Part shown: positions 5,660 through 16,300 of the stretch, piece after piece | Position numbering within the stretch: position 1 is the first letter of the stretch | Layout: each line of letters starts with the position of its first letter | Assembly (NCBI GenBank): GCA_934247875.1 | Contig: CAKQJZ010000038.1 | Span: 1-18,495 of the forward strand | Origin: an uncultured Spirochaetales bacterium | Lineage (GTDB): Bacteria > Spirochaetota > Spirochaetia > Sphaerochaetales > Sphaerochaetaceae | DNA: 18,495 nucleotides | Direction of reading: 5' to 3' | The notes under the pieces: model-generated | What the model saw: only the letters and a program-made list of their open reading frames with translations | What the model was told of the DNA's origin: nothing | Databases searched by the model: none | Program-made: the position numbers and the translations under genes

Positions 5660-8167
5660 CTAGAATTCAAAATCCAAGCTCATGGAACGCGAGAGCATGC
5701 ATTCTTTCTCTGCAATCAGAACAGACCTTCCAGAAGGCATGATTTTATGGATTTTCATATAGACTAAACGCCTGTTGCATTTTTCGGATTCCTTATTGAA
5801 ATCAAATACAATCTTGAATTGACGCTTCTCTGAATCTATTGATTCATTAGCAATAGTTCTCTTCTCAATATTTGAAATAACAGTACCATCTTGAGAGTAG
5901 AACGCAAATGAAGCATCATAGCCTTGAACCTTATCTGAAACATAATCTTCCTGGAAGAATGTCACGGCTACGCTTCCTGTTGTGATGGTCTTCAGGTTTG
6001 TAAGAATCTGCAACGATACATCTGTAATATCATCTTTACGAGCCTTGTCTACTTTGATCAGAGGAACAACAATCTCTTCTAAAGACAAACCACCATGAAC
6101 AAAATTGGTATTGGCTCCTTGAACTCTCATCCTGAGAATTGAATTAGGGAACGCTACCTCTAAATCATCCTCATTCGCTAGACCTATATCCTTGACCTTT
6201 CTAATCATCAAAGCATCAGATGGCTGAAGATTATACCCAATTGCACATCTTCTGCCACTTACCTGATGAACGTCTTTTCCTTTTACTGTGCCATCAGAAA
6301 TATACTGATGCATCTCAAGTTCGCTCTCTTGGAAGACAAAACCATGATCAGCAGTTACATAGATTGTATTTGCATTGGAAGATCCTAGTTTCTTGATGAT
6401 GTCTTTCAATTCTGAAATAGCATCATGAGCTGCTTTGATTAGATTGCTCTCCCCTTCTCTATCTATCAAATCATGATAGATATACATCACAGAGTTATCT
6501 CGAATAGCTGCTCTTAGGTCTTCACTCTTCATTCTGATAATATCATCAGAAGTAAGAGCAATAGCAGATCCACCTGTTGCATTCTGTAATAGCTTTTCCC
6601 TGTTAGTTAATCCCTGAGTACTCATACCATCAGCAAAGACAGTCTTTCCATCCGAAGAAATCGTAATCTTCTCATGAGGAAGAAGAGCTGTCATCCCAAG
6701 CTGTGTATAAGTAGGAGCTGAAGCCAATAGCGGCTTTATAGAGGCACTATATCGAGACTGTGAATTAATCTCACTTACAAGCTCTTCTCCGATTTCATAA
6801 CGCATTGCATCAGAAATGATTACAATCGCTTTGCTTCCTTTTGCAAGAAGAGGAATGATATTGCACTGAAAAAAGAGGTTCTGGCGCTGGATATTATCTA
6901 CAACAGACCATCCATTTTGCAGCAACTTATCAGCAAAAGGAGACCACTTCTCACCCAGCGGAATAAGAAAACTATTGATATATGTCAGCTCTACTTTCTC
7001 TGCGATTTTTTCCATATCAGAGTTTATATTCAGCACATTGCGAACACTATACTTGAAGTTTCTATATGCATTATCTACATGAGACCATTCGTTGACATAT
7101 TTGCTTATTCCACTTTCAGGACTATCAATAGCAAATGATGTATTCTTTACATCATCAAGAAGTGCCTTTGCAAGGATAATACTCTGATATGCTTCTTCAT
7201 ATTCCTTATACCAAAAAGAATTTCTTCTTTTCTCAATGATTTGCCTTATTGAATCAAGTCCCATAGTCTGATCAAGTACAGCGACTTCAAGTCTTGTGAG
7301 TATTTCTTCTTCTATGAAGCGATAGTCATCAAACGAGGAAATAGTCTCATGGGATACAGATGCAATATTCTTTTCAGCAGACAATTCTATAGCTGCGCGT
7401 TCTGACATTTCTTTGAAGACACCAGACTCATTGAATTTTTGAGAGTCTTTCCAGTGTTTCATCAAACCATATGCATCAGGCGACAACTGAAAATCTTTAC
7501 CAATAAAGCGATGAAGCGATGATTCAAATACAGATATATAGAAATCTTCTACGCTTGGCTGTTCTTTGTAATAGCCATACACAGAGGATATCTCATCCCA
7601 CAGAATTCCTTCTAAATTGTATTTCTTAAGTAATTCAAACAGCTTTCCGCCTTCATTTACAGCATCCTCTACAAGAGCATCTACAATGTTCTGCAGATTG
7701 AATGAATCTTCTCCAACCGCAGTTGCAAGTATGAAACGCTCAAAGGATTCTTCTGTAATATTATCCGAAATGCCAAGTTGTAGTTTATTAACAAGTTTCT
7801 TGTTTTTAAAGAAGTGGCTATGTTTTCTAACAACACTAATAAAAGAATGTGGCAGATTCAAATCTGAAAGTATTATAGATTCCTTGTCTGTTCTGAATAC
7901 TGTATTAGCAAGCTGAATATCGAGAAGCCAGTTCTCATCATACGCAGGCTCATCCTTCTCATAATAAACAAGGAACTTCTTTTGGGGTTCTTCTGAAAGA
8001 AGCTTGTACTTTATTGCAAAATCATTATATCCAGAAGCTCTCAGCAGAGTTACATCAGAAGGGAGAATATCTAACTGATCTGAAAATTCTGATTTTTCAT
8101 CATACCAAAAGACAACTCTATATAATTCAAACAATTTCTCCAAATTGTTTTTAAGCGTATTAATCAT
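5660..8167 (-). CDS. pglZ: PglZ, BREX alkaline-phosphatase-fold protein
   Basis: With the ATG at 8165-8167 the protein is 835 residues, normal for type I PglZ. The C-terminal half contains the PglZ domain of the alkaline phosphatase superfamily: IVIISDAMRYE (about 448-458), APTYTQLGMTALLPH (484-498, with Thr and metal-site candidates), YHDLIDREGE (564-573) and VTADHGFVFQE (604-614, the Asp-His metal ligand pair). The N-terminal half is alpha-helical and charged. PglZ is essential in BREX and Pgl systems and forms a complex with other BREX proteins; its substrate is debated and nuclease or phosphodiesterase activity has been proposed. A TTG at 8176 would add three residues and overlap the upstream gene by 8 nt. 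ATG is preferred because AAGGAG lies 10 nt upstream, against only 1 nt from the TTG. The stop is immediately followed by the brxL ribosome binding site. Confidence 0.95.
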   Translation of the reverse strand: MINTLKNNLEKLFELYRVVFWYDEKSEFSDQLDILPSDVTLLRASGYNDFAIKYKLLSEEPQKKFLVYYEKDEPAYDENWLLDIQLANTVFRTDKESIILSDLNLPHSFISVVRKHSHFFKNKKLVNKLQLGISDNITEESFERFILATAVGEDSFNLQNIVDALVEDAVNEGGKLFELLKKYNLEGILWDEISSVYGYYKEQPSVEDFYISVFESSLHRFIGKDFQLSPDAYGLMKHWKDSQKFNESGVFKEMSERAAIELSAEKNIASVSHETISSFDDYRFIEEEILTRLEVAVLDQTMGLDSIRQIIEKRRNSFWYKEYEEAYQSIILAKALLDDVKNTSFAIDSPESGISKYVNEWSHVDNAYRNFKYSVRNVLNINSDMEKIAEKVELTYINSFLIPLGEKWSPFADKLLQNGWSVVDNIQRQNLFFQCNIIPLLAKGSKAIVIISDAMRYEIGEELVSEINSQSRYSASIKPLLASAPTYTQLGMTALLPHEKITISSDGKTVFADGMSTQGLTNREKLLQNATGGSAIALTSDDIIRMKSEDLRAAIRDNSVMYIYHDLIDREGESNLIKAAHDAISELKDIIKKLGSSNANTIYVTADHGFVFQESELEMHQYISDGTVKGKDVHQVSGRRCAIGYNLQPSDALMIRKVKDIGLANEDDLEVAFPNSILRMRVQGANTNFVHGGLSLEEIVVPLIKVDKARKDDITDVSLQILTNLKTITTGSVAVTFFQEDYVSDKVQGYDASFAFYSQDGTVISNIEKRTIANESIDSEKRQFKIVFDFNKESEKCNRRLVYMKIHKIMPSGRSVLIAEKECMLSRSMSLDFEF

Positions 8168-8168
8168 C

Positions 8169-9779
8169 TCATTCAAGCTCCTTGATCACATGCCATGAAC
8201 CAACTCTGTTGGAGCCAAGTCTCTCTAAATAACCATTTTCTTTCAACCACTCAATGTCCCTGTAGATTGTCCTTGCGGTAACAGATAATTCTGTCTGTAG
8301 CTGTTCTACGGTTGTTCTAGAATCAGATTTAAGAAGTTTCATAATCTGCTTTTTTCTAATAACAACAGGATCTTCATCCTCTGAAACTGAAAGATCTATT
8401 TCATCTATACTGACATTATCATGATTTATACTGATATCAGGCCTCTCGTTTATACTGACATTGTCTTGTTTTTTACTGACATCAGTGCCATTTATACTGA
8501 CATTGCCCTGTTTTTTACTGACATTCGAACCTTTTATACTGACATCCACATCATTTAAACTGTCAAAATCATTATCGCCTTCTGTCAGTTTATCCATTTG
8601 AGCAATTACCTTCTTATAATCAACTACTGAATCATTATTCATAGCCCTATATTTCTCAATTGCTCTATACAACTTTGAAGCGTGGAATGTTACACAGAAA
8701 TCCAAACCGCTCATAGATGCTTCAAATGTAGGAACAGGATTACCTGCATCCTTACACGAATCAATCATCTTAGTAATGCCTGTCCCAAACTTCTCAACAA
8801 GCCCCGCTTTATTGAATGTATTTGATATAAGAGGATTTATATGCCTTGACTTATGGTGTTCTACTGTCCATTCCTCATCAAGAATGGCCCTATTTAAAAT
8901 GCTAAGAGAATGATCATATACTTTTATCAATATAGATTGTCCTGATGACCAATCATTATGCATCAATGCATTGAATATTGCTTCTCTTAGTGCATCAAAT
9001 GGATATGGATAAGTCTCAATCCTTGTTGGCATATCATAAGAGATAAGAGCATAAAGATATTTGACCTTGATAATCTCAAAAATGCTCCTACTGAGTATCA
9101 TTAAAGATCCTTTCAACTCATCAGTGCTAACAACATCTGCATCGTTTCTCATCTTTCCTATCAAAACAGAAACACCTGGTATTATCTTTGAAGGCTTTCT
9201 ATGGAACAGCAAAACAGCAGCTATAGTCAATTTTCCATTCTTTACTAAGTCTAACTCTTCAAGTATTTTCTCTCTGGTTTCCAATGATTTTCCACTTAGA
9301 CGACCTGAAGAGATTGCTTCTTCTCTGAAGATTTGAAAGCTCTCCTCATCAAGGTCATCAATAGAAACTTCATCAACAAGTGTTGAATCCCATGTCTTGT
9401 TTCTGACTTCAATCATTGCACTCTGCTGTCCTTTTCCATCAAGGGAGAAAGTTCCAGTTCCAATTCTCTTAAACATATTTCCTTGATAGAAAACAGGAGA
9501 TTCAGACTTATGAACAGTAATTTCGATATAGTGGCCTAAATAATCAGTCTTAGCATCAACAGAAACATTGTAGAAATTCATTGATTGGACAATGCTATTA
9601 GGAATGGATTCAAGCAGGTTTCTTGTCTCTTTTATTCCAAGATCCACTGTGTCTCCATCATCATCCTTACCAATGAATATCTTTCCGCCATCAGAGTTAG
9701 CCATACCACAGATTTCTTTGAGGTATTCTTTTTTCCAAATGACCTTGAACTCAATATTCTGTAATTCAAACTTTTCCAT
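8169..9779 (-). CDS. Schlafen AlbA_2 / HATPase_c_4 / winged-helix protein inside the BREX operon
   Basis: This is a 536-residue protein between pglX and pglZ. An AlbA_2 (Schlafen) domain occupies about 1-125 (NIEFK, then ANSDGGKIFIG, later GNMFKRIGTGT). A RecG-like divergent ATPase domain occupies about 170-370: PFDALREAIFNALMHNDW carries the GHKL-type Asn-rich helix, and LVEKFGTGITKMI the glycine-rich loop. Residues 412-468 are eight heptads of the type (N/D)VSxxxx. Residues 472-536 form a winged helix (TVEQLQTELSVTARTIYRD, LKENGYLERLG). This architecture usually marks transcriptional or nucleic-acid-sensing regulators; the role in BREX is not established. ATG 9779 is chosen because GAGG, overlapping the pglX stop, is 5 nt upstream; a TTG at 9782 is adjacent but too close to it. 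The stop abuts the pglZ start, implying coupled expression. A decayed relative lies at 1357-1770. Confidence 0.9.
   Translation of the reverse strand: MEKFELQNIEFKVIWKKEYLKEICGMANSDGGKIFIGKDDDGDTVDLGIKETRNLLESIPNSIVQSMNFYNVSVDAKTDYLGHYIEITVHKSESPVFYQGNMFKRIGTGTFSLDGKGQQSAMIEVRNKTWDSTLVDEVSIDDLDEESFQIFREEAISSGRLSGKSLETREKILEELDLVKNGKLTIAAVLLFHRKPSKIIPGVSVLIGKMRNDADVVSTDELKGSLMILSRSIFEIIKVKYLYALISYDMPTRIETYPYPFDALREAIFNALMHNDWSSGQSILIKVYDHSLSILNRAILDEEWTVEHHKSRHINPLISNTFNKAGLVEKFGTGITKMIDSCKDAGNPVPTFEASMSGLDFCVTFHASKLYRAIEKYRAMNNDSVVDYKKVIAQMDKLTEGDNDFDSLNDVDVSIKGSNVSKKQGNVSINGTDVSKKQDNVSINERPDISINHDNVSIDEIDLSVSEDEDPVVIRKKQIMKLLKSDSRTTVEQLQTELSVTARTIYRDIEWLKENGYLERLGSNRVGSWHVIKELE
8376..8566. 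repeat. 21-bp-periodic coding repeat (VS heptads)
   Basis: On the plus strand the element TATACTGACAT, or its variant TTTACTGACAT, starts at 8406, 8427, 8451, 8472, 8493, 8514 and 8535, with a degenerate copy at 8556. Spacing is 21 bp except for one step of 24 bp. In the coding frame this gives heptads such as NVSINGT and DVSKKQD. The 24-bp step is one extra codon (NVSINERP). The regular spacing means both the peptide and the DNA are periodic, at two helical turns per unit. Confidence 0.9.
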
Positions 9780-9786
9780 CAAAACC

Positions 9787-12700
9787 TCACTTGATTGCCT
9801 TCAAAGCCTTGCCAAGCTTCTCATAATTAACCTTTACACCATCATCCAAATCAAATGTGAGATGCTGAATAGCTAGAGGATAAAGAATATTCATCTCATA
9901 GTCATTGAGATCATTATCAATATTCTCGTATTCAACTTTCTTTCTTGTCTGCCTCGCCTCCTCAGCAAGCTTAATCTGAAGACGGATCTTATCTCTAAAC
10001 TGTCTTAAGCAATCCAATACAGCATTAGCTGTATTCTCATTATAGCGATGCATATATACCAATGCTTGGAAATATCCTTTTGGCGATGAGAACATCCAAT
10101 AAATCGGTCTCTTTTGGTAAGTCTTTAAATGATTCTTATAGAAGTCCTTGTAGAAGTAATCTCGTATCGATTTTCCAAGCGCATTCTCAATAAACTTCAA
10201 ATTCTCATTAAGCTTCTCATGCCCAAACTGGTTCTCAACAAACTTAATAAAATAGGTCTCTGCATCATTCTTGAACCAAGAATCACCAAGGATTGGAATA
10301 ACATTATCACTATCAGGAACGAGTCCATGTTCTCCAGAATATGTTGAAATATCAAAATCTCCACCAGCATATGCAAGACCTGGCCTATCTGCATCATAAC
10401 GTCCAAACATACACCCAACTACGTAAGAGATAAATGCTTTGACAACATCTTCCCTTGTCAGTGCATATTGCCCTTTCCTCATTGATTCAGGAATTTCTGA
10501 CTTATCATCAAAGATTCTATGTACAGATACCATTGAATCATCTTCTTCTGGCTTAAGCTCATCATTAAGACCATAGATATCGATAAAGATTCTATTTAGA
10601 TCTTCCTCGTTCTTCTTAAGATGGAAGAATGCTTTATTAGCCCAATCCTTATAACGAAGATAAGCAAACTCTATAGGAGCACATGCTTTAATCTCATTAT
10701 TGAAAATCTCGTTATATTTATCCTCTCCAAGATAATCAATAAGCTCCGAATCTTTCTCAAAGGCAACATCTTCTCTTTTCCCAATCTTCTCATCCAACAA
10801 AGGATGAATAGAGAAGTCCCAAGAGGATTCAAAAGAATCCCAGTCTAATTTAGAAATAGAAATATTATACTGAGAAATATAATTACCAGGCTCACTTTTA
10901 ATAGCAGGAAAAGGAATATTGTCGTAATCACCCAGTTTAAAGTGCATTGTTGGATTCAATATGTCGGATATTATATCTACCAAGTTCGTATTAAGATATC
11001 CAATTAATGATTCAAATGGATAATCTGTAAAAGCTACAGCGGCTGAGGAATCAAATAGAAAACCTTCTTCAAAAACACGAAATGCCAAATGCCCAGATGT
11101 CAAATCCGTCCATGTGATATGTGGCAAGAAATTGTACTCCAAATTAAAATTATGAGCCCAAATACGCTTTCCATCTGGATGAAGGATGTGTTGCATTTCA
11201 TATCCATCATTAAACCAATTAACAATATATTCTCTATTTCCATACCATTTGCGATACTCTCCGCCTTTGTCGTAGGGGAACCATATCAAACCTGATTCTT
11301 GAGCCTTATTCCTATCTTGATGGAATCCTATTTTATTATGCTTTACTTCATGCCAAAGTCTTATATATTTTTCATTTTGTCCCGTTGTAAGACCCATACG
11401 TGCTTCAGAAATTGAACCCATTGTTAGCCTTTCAGTAAAATAGTTTTGGTAAATTTTGTCAGGAATCCAATATCCTATAGGACTTCCAGGAATCTTTTCA
11501 AATTGATCTGCAGGTACTTCAAAATAATACCCACAATTATGATCATTAATTGCCACTATAAGAGATTTTGTCTTCGCTTCCTCTGATTGGCCATCAACAA
11601 GACGAACATATTGGCCTTTAGCATTATTCTTGTGTCCAAATAGAATATATGCAGTTGTAGATACTACCTCTCCGCCTATTGCATCAAAGCCTCTTGTACC
11701 AATATGAATCATTGAAAGAATTGTTCTTTTATTTAATATTTCATCCCTAAGCTTTTCAAAGCTTGATAAGAACATCCAGCTCTGAAGAGTAATCATTGAT
11801 ACATAACCATTCATTGGAACAAACTTTAAATTACGTTCAATGAACATTGTACCTGTATCTGTCTTACTATTTGGATATTTTCCTTTGGCGAAATTTTGAA
11901 GTACAGAATCAGATGAAGATGGAGCAAGATAAGGTGGATTCGTAACCACAATATGATACTTTCTTGACAGATATTCTGCTTGATCAAGGATTGTTATGAC
12001 TTTTTCTCTGAGAGCACTGTCATCATCAAATAGGTCCTCTGACTTGGTTGGTGCTTTTAGAGTTGATTTTAGTTCTGCGATGTTTGATACCGATGGAGTT
12101 ATGAGAGAACCGAGGATATCAGCATCCTCAAAGTCTTTCATCAAATTAATTATTGATAGAGATGGACTCTCAAAGAGCCCTGTAACATTTGATAACTCTT
12201 CTTTGTCTAATACAACTTTCTGAAGAATACAGATATTTGGAGAGATTCCTTTTCTGAGTATTCTTCTACTTCTCTCGCGGGCTTTCATCATTAGAGCAAA
12301 GTAAGCAAGCTGTCCTGCTCTTTTATCTATTTCAATGCCATATAGATTGTCTTCAATGATGTGTCTTACTGCATCATTATCTGTATATCCACATTCCATG
12401 TAGATATCAAAAAGAAGATCAAATGCATATGTGAGCATGTGTCCAGATCCACAGCATGGATCGAGTACTTTGATTTCTTCAGGGCTAGCAAGTTTGATGA
12501 AGTCAGTTTCCTTGTCAACAGGATCTATGTAATACTTCATCGTGTTCTTGATGTTTGACTCTGGATGATTGAGCATCCAAAGTCGGCCAAGTGAGTTTTC
12601 AACCAGATAATGAACTATCCACTCTGGTGTGAATAGCTGAGTTGCAGCTGGAATTTCATTCTTCCCTGCTTTCTTTCCTTTCTTGAAGGATGCGAAAACT

Positions 12701-13338
12701 TCATCTTTTTTCTGTGAGATGTAATATTGATAAAGCCATCCTATGATTTCAACAGACTCTGCATCTTTTTCGCTTATGGCATTCACTGTCTTTGTTATGA
12801 TAGATTCTGTGGAAAGTAAATCATCAGGCAAAAGCAAATCTGTATAATCTTCAATCTTCTCAAATAGAACAGGAAGACTGTCGTTTAAATGGTTGCATGA
12901 AGCAACAAGAAGAATACGATAAATGTCAGCTTGGGGATTCTTTGATGATATAGAACCATTCACAAGACCAATAATTCTTTCTTGATCTTCTTTATTGGTT
13001 ACGACATCTTCATCAATGATTCCAGATAGAGCTTCTGAAAGGATTTCTGGGAGAGTTTTCCCACTTGCTGGGGAGACTATCATTGTTGGGTTGTAGCCAG
13101 AGGCATCCATAAACCTTAATGCAGATATTCTATTGAACCATGTGTAAGCTACTTCATCAACTAGAGCATCCTCTCCTATTTTTTCTATCTGATTCTTCAG
13201 TGAATTAACAGCTTTTCTATTCTTAATAAGTTCAATTGAGGTATCACCTTTCTCAATGCGATTGAGCCTAGCTCTAACCTCTCTCTGCAACTGTATTCTT
13301 GCCTCCTGAGCAAAACGTTCAAGTGTGATTCCCTTCAT
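9787..13338 (-). CDS. pglX: PglX, BREX adenine-specific DNA methyltransferase
   Basis: This 1183-residue protein is the usual length for type I PglX. The gamma-type N6-adenine methyltransferase core has the AdoMet-binding motif VLDPCCGSGH at 291-300 and the catalytic motif VVTNPPY at 464-470. An N-terminal helical region precedes them, and a long C-terminal part (about 640-1183) should contain the target-recognition and BREX-specific domains. In characterised systems PglX methylates one adenine of an asymmetric 6-bp motif on host DNA, and the other BREX proteins act on unmarked phage DNA; methylation alone does not restrict. The start ATG lies 1 nt after the brxC stop. The nearest purine-rich sequence (GAAGGA) is about 16 nt away, so translation probably depends on coupling to brxC. 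No second pglX or invertible cassette is seen. The recognition motif cannot be predicted from sequence. Confidence 0.97.
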   Translation of the reverse strand: MKGITLERFAQEARIQLQREVRARLNRIEKGDTSIELIKNRKAVNSLKNQIEKIGEDALVDEVAYTWFNRISALRFMDASGYNPTMIVSPASGKTLPEILSEALSGIIDEDVVTNKEDQERIIGLVNGSISSKNPQADIYRILLVASCNHLNDSLPVLFEKIEDYTDLLLPDDLLSTESIITKTVNAISEKDAESVEIIGWLYQYYISQKKDEVFASFKKGKKAGKNEIPAATQLFTPEWIVHYLVENSLGRLWMLNHPESNIKNTMKYYIDPVDKETDFIKLASPEEIKVLDPCCGSGHMLTYAFDLLFDIYMECGYTDNDAVRHIIEDNLYGIEIDKRAGQLAYFALMMKARERSRRILRKGISPNICILQKVVLDKEELSNVTGLFESPSLSIINLMKDFEDADILGSLITPSVSNIAELKSTLKAPTKSEDLFDDDSALREKVITILDQAEYLSRKYHIVVTNPPYLAPSSSDSVLQNFAKGKYPNSKTDTGTMFIERNLKFVPMNGYVSMITLQSWMFLSSFEKLRDEILNKRTILSMIHIGTRGFDAIGGEVVSTTAYILFGHKNNAKGQYVRLVDGQSEEAKTKSLIVAINDHNCGYYFEVPADQFEKIPGSPIGYWIPDKIYQNYFTERLTMGSISEARMGLTTGQNEKYIRLWHEVKHNKIGFHQDRNKAQESGLIWFPYDKGGEYRKWYGNREYIVNWFNDGYEMQHILHPDGKRIWAHNFNLEYNFLPHITWTDLTSGHLAFRVFEEGFLFDSSAAVAFTDYPFESLIGYLNTNLVDIISDILNPTMHFKLGDYDNIPFPAIKSEPGNYISQYNISISKLDWDSFESSWDFSIHPLLDEKIGKREDVAFEKDSELIDYLGEDKYNEIFNNEIKACAPIEFAYLRYKDWANKAFFHLKKNEEDLNRIFIDIYGLNDELKPEEDDSMVSVHRIFDDKSEIPESMRKGQYALTREDVVKAFISYVVGCMFGRYDADRPGLAYAGGDFDISTYSGEHGLVPDSDNVIPILGDSWFKNDAETYFIKFVENQFGHEKLNENLKFIENALGKSIRDYFYKDFYKNHLKTYQKRPIYWMFSSPKGYFQALVYMHRYNENTANAVLDCLRQFRDKIRLQIKLAEEARQTRKKVEYENIDNDLNDYEMNILYPLAIQHLTFDLDDGVKVNYEKLGKALKAIK

Positions 13339-13339
13339 A

Positions 13340-16300
13340 TTATTCTACCGTATATCCTTCTTTGATTTTTTCAAGCAGTTGCTTTTTAAGATTTCCAATG
13401 AACAATTCAACGTCTTCCTCTGTTCTTATCGGAGCTGTAATACGCGACGCAGGAATTGTTGAAAGCTGTATTATCTTCTTTTCTTCTGCTTTCTCTTTGC
13501 CTTTTTCTAAGAGTTCTGTGATTTTTCTTTTTGCTTCTTTGATTTCTATTGTATTGATGCTATTGAGATTCTCGATGGTTGCACTTGAAAGAATCTTATT
13601 CTCCACTTCTGAAACAATACAGCAGATATCATCCTTTTGAGTATCACTTAGAAAACGATAGGAAGGTCCTTTTTTTATCTCTTTTGCGTATTTATCAAAT
13701 TCTTCATATGTTTCTCTTTTAGTCTTTGTAACAAACTGGGAAATACTGCTATTAAGTCTTTCGACATGCTTTTCAAGCTCACTGAAAGAGTGGCTAGAAA
13801 ATAGCATTTGATCATTCAGTATTTCCTCAACCTTATTCCATGCAGCATTATCAAGCTGAGCCTTAACATTTTCATTCTTTCTCAGAAGCTGCTCTGCTTT
13901 TTCATACTTCTCAAGGTTTTCATCTCTGCCAACAAAAGAGATAAATCTGTCAAAGATATCTTCTTTTGCATCAAGAATATCATCTTCCAATCCTTCAAAC
14001 TCATCAGAGAAGAACCAAAGATAATCTTTCCCAATAGCTTTTTGAAGAACATTAAGTTTTTCCTTTACTGGATATACAAAAGGGTAAGTAAGAGAATAAG
14101 CCTTATCTCTTACCTCATCATAGATCTTCTTAATTTCATCAGTTGCCATTTTTGATGTATTCTTTGCATCATCATACTGACACCTTAGACCTGTTAAGTC
14201 ATAGATAAAATCCTTCAGATTTTTGATTCTCTTTGGATCTATATCCTTACAAAGCTCAATTACAATCTGACCATACAGAGAAGAAGAAAACAGAACACTT
14301 TTTAAAGCTGCTGGATTATCAACAACGCTTCCATCTTTCTTGATGTTAATCAAACTCTTCTTCATGAGAAGAACAAGATTGTATATAAGAGCAGTCTCTG
14401 GCCATCCATATGGTTTTTTCTTAAACTTATTAAGCAGAGATGATACGGTGGTCGTAATCCTATCCTTATCAATTCTCAGCTGATTCAGAATCTGGCTGCA
14501 AGCCTCAGATGTAGTATCCATAGAGAATTCACTATCAATGTCCTTATCAATAAGCCCTTTTGTATTCACCTCTCCTGATGATTCTTTTGTAATCATTCTT
14601 AAGTTCGGATACACCTTCTCTATAAGAATCTGAAAGGCTCTCTCAACTCTTGCATCTATTCTTGAAGAATCAACAATATCAAGAGCATCGCCAGAGATAT
14701 AGAAATCAGCAGCATTCATCATGTCTCTGACAGCTCTCTCTATCTCATCTCGTCTTGTTGTATTCTTATCTCCTTTTTCTTTTAGAACTTTCTCTCTATC
14801 AGCAGAAATAACCATTCCTGCATTGTTCTTCACATATTGCTTGGTCTTTAAATAGAGAAGAAGATCATCAGCTATTCTCTTATTAGGATTCAGAAGCATG
14901 ACAAGCTCAGTATCTGGAGAAGAGAGCGTATCACTATACTGAGGATAAAGGTCTCCTCCATTAAATGGAGTCAGAATGTTTATGTTTATCTCTGACGACC
15001 TAGATACTACTGTCTCTCCATCAATCTTTTTAGAGAACTGATAACTTGTAATACTTCTTTCATCTGTCGCCTTTGCAATTCCAGACAATATGTTGTCATA
15101 GATGATTGCTTTTACCTCATCAGTTATATCACGCGGAGGGACATAAGTCTGCTTTATCTCTTCCTCGACATCCTTTTCCTCATTTGTCAGAAAATCATAC
15201 TGATCTCCATTGCGCTGTATATATGTTTCCCTTGTAAGCCTATTCAAAGCCTCCTCAGTCTTTTCCGCAATTTCAGCAGGATTGTCATTGAAACTAGACA
15301 ACAAGAGAACACTGATATTGTGGGCTGTAGGCATGAATTCCGTCTGAAGATATTTGACTAAAAGAAGAGCTTTCAAGACTCTGATAGCAAAGGGGTTATT
15401 GACTATGTTGTTTTCAGCTAAATCGATTGAATGCTTAAAATTTTCCTTCAGAAGATCCTTTAGGCCATCATACATCATATCATAAGGAACAAGAGACTCC
15501 CCTATTTTGGAATCATCCTTTTCTGCAAAATTCCTAAGTACCTTATGGAATACATCTAACATTGATCTTGCGCCAGTTGATGTATACTCTCCAGGAAAAG
15601 CATTATGCTCTGAGAGTGTTACAAGTGTCGATTTGAACATGTCAAACTGATATGTAACAAAAGGATATGTAGTAACAAACTCATCCTTGTCTTTATATAC
15701 CCTGTAATTCTTAGGTCCATTCACAAACTGGAAAAGCGTATTGAAGTTTTCTTTCTGAATCTCATATGCAGACCCAACAATACCAATTCCTTCTTTATTC
15801 TTCTCAAGAAGCCTCTTTTGAATAACCTCATTAACATTGGCATTGGAAAGTGACATCCTCACATAGAATCGTCCCATGATTTTACTGATATCTGTCTTAT
15901 CTTGTTTATCAAGCTTCGTAACAAATTTCTCAAGTTCATCTTGGCTTGTTACCATTACCCATGATCTATTACCTGTGACGGAACTAAGACTAGTTGCAAT
16001 CTCCTGAAGATCCACCATCAAGCGGGTGCTTCGTGCAACAAACTGACCAACTTCATCGACAAAGAAGTTCAGACGGAAATCCGATCCTTTTGAATCGATG
16101 TATTCCTTTACTTGATGCGCAAAATCATGAATGCTGATTTCAGATTCATAGCTTTCAAGTAGATTTGGATTTTCAATATTTCCTGTTACTTCTGCAAATG
16201 CCTTGATAATGTGTCTATTGTTTATATTTGGCTTCTTTCTTGCATCTTCCCAGACTTTGCCAGAATTCAGATTAAAAACTTGCTTGAACTTATCAAAGAG

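Noticed and set aside
9780..9782. TTG as start of the AlbA_2 protein
   Set aside because: GAGG is only 2 nt away; the adjacent ATG at 9779 has proper spacing.
9787..13338. Phase-variable or split pglX
   Set aside because: The gene is intact at normal length, with no flanking inverted repeats, recombinase gene or alternative cassette in the window.
13808..14155. 115-codon plus-strand ORF rich in Ile/Phe/Leu
   Set aside because: Antisense to the charged coiled-coil part of brxC; the hydrophobic look is the expected complement of Lys/Glu-rich codons.
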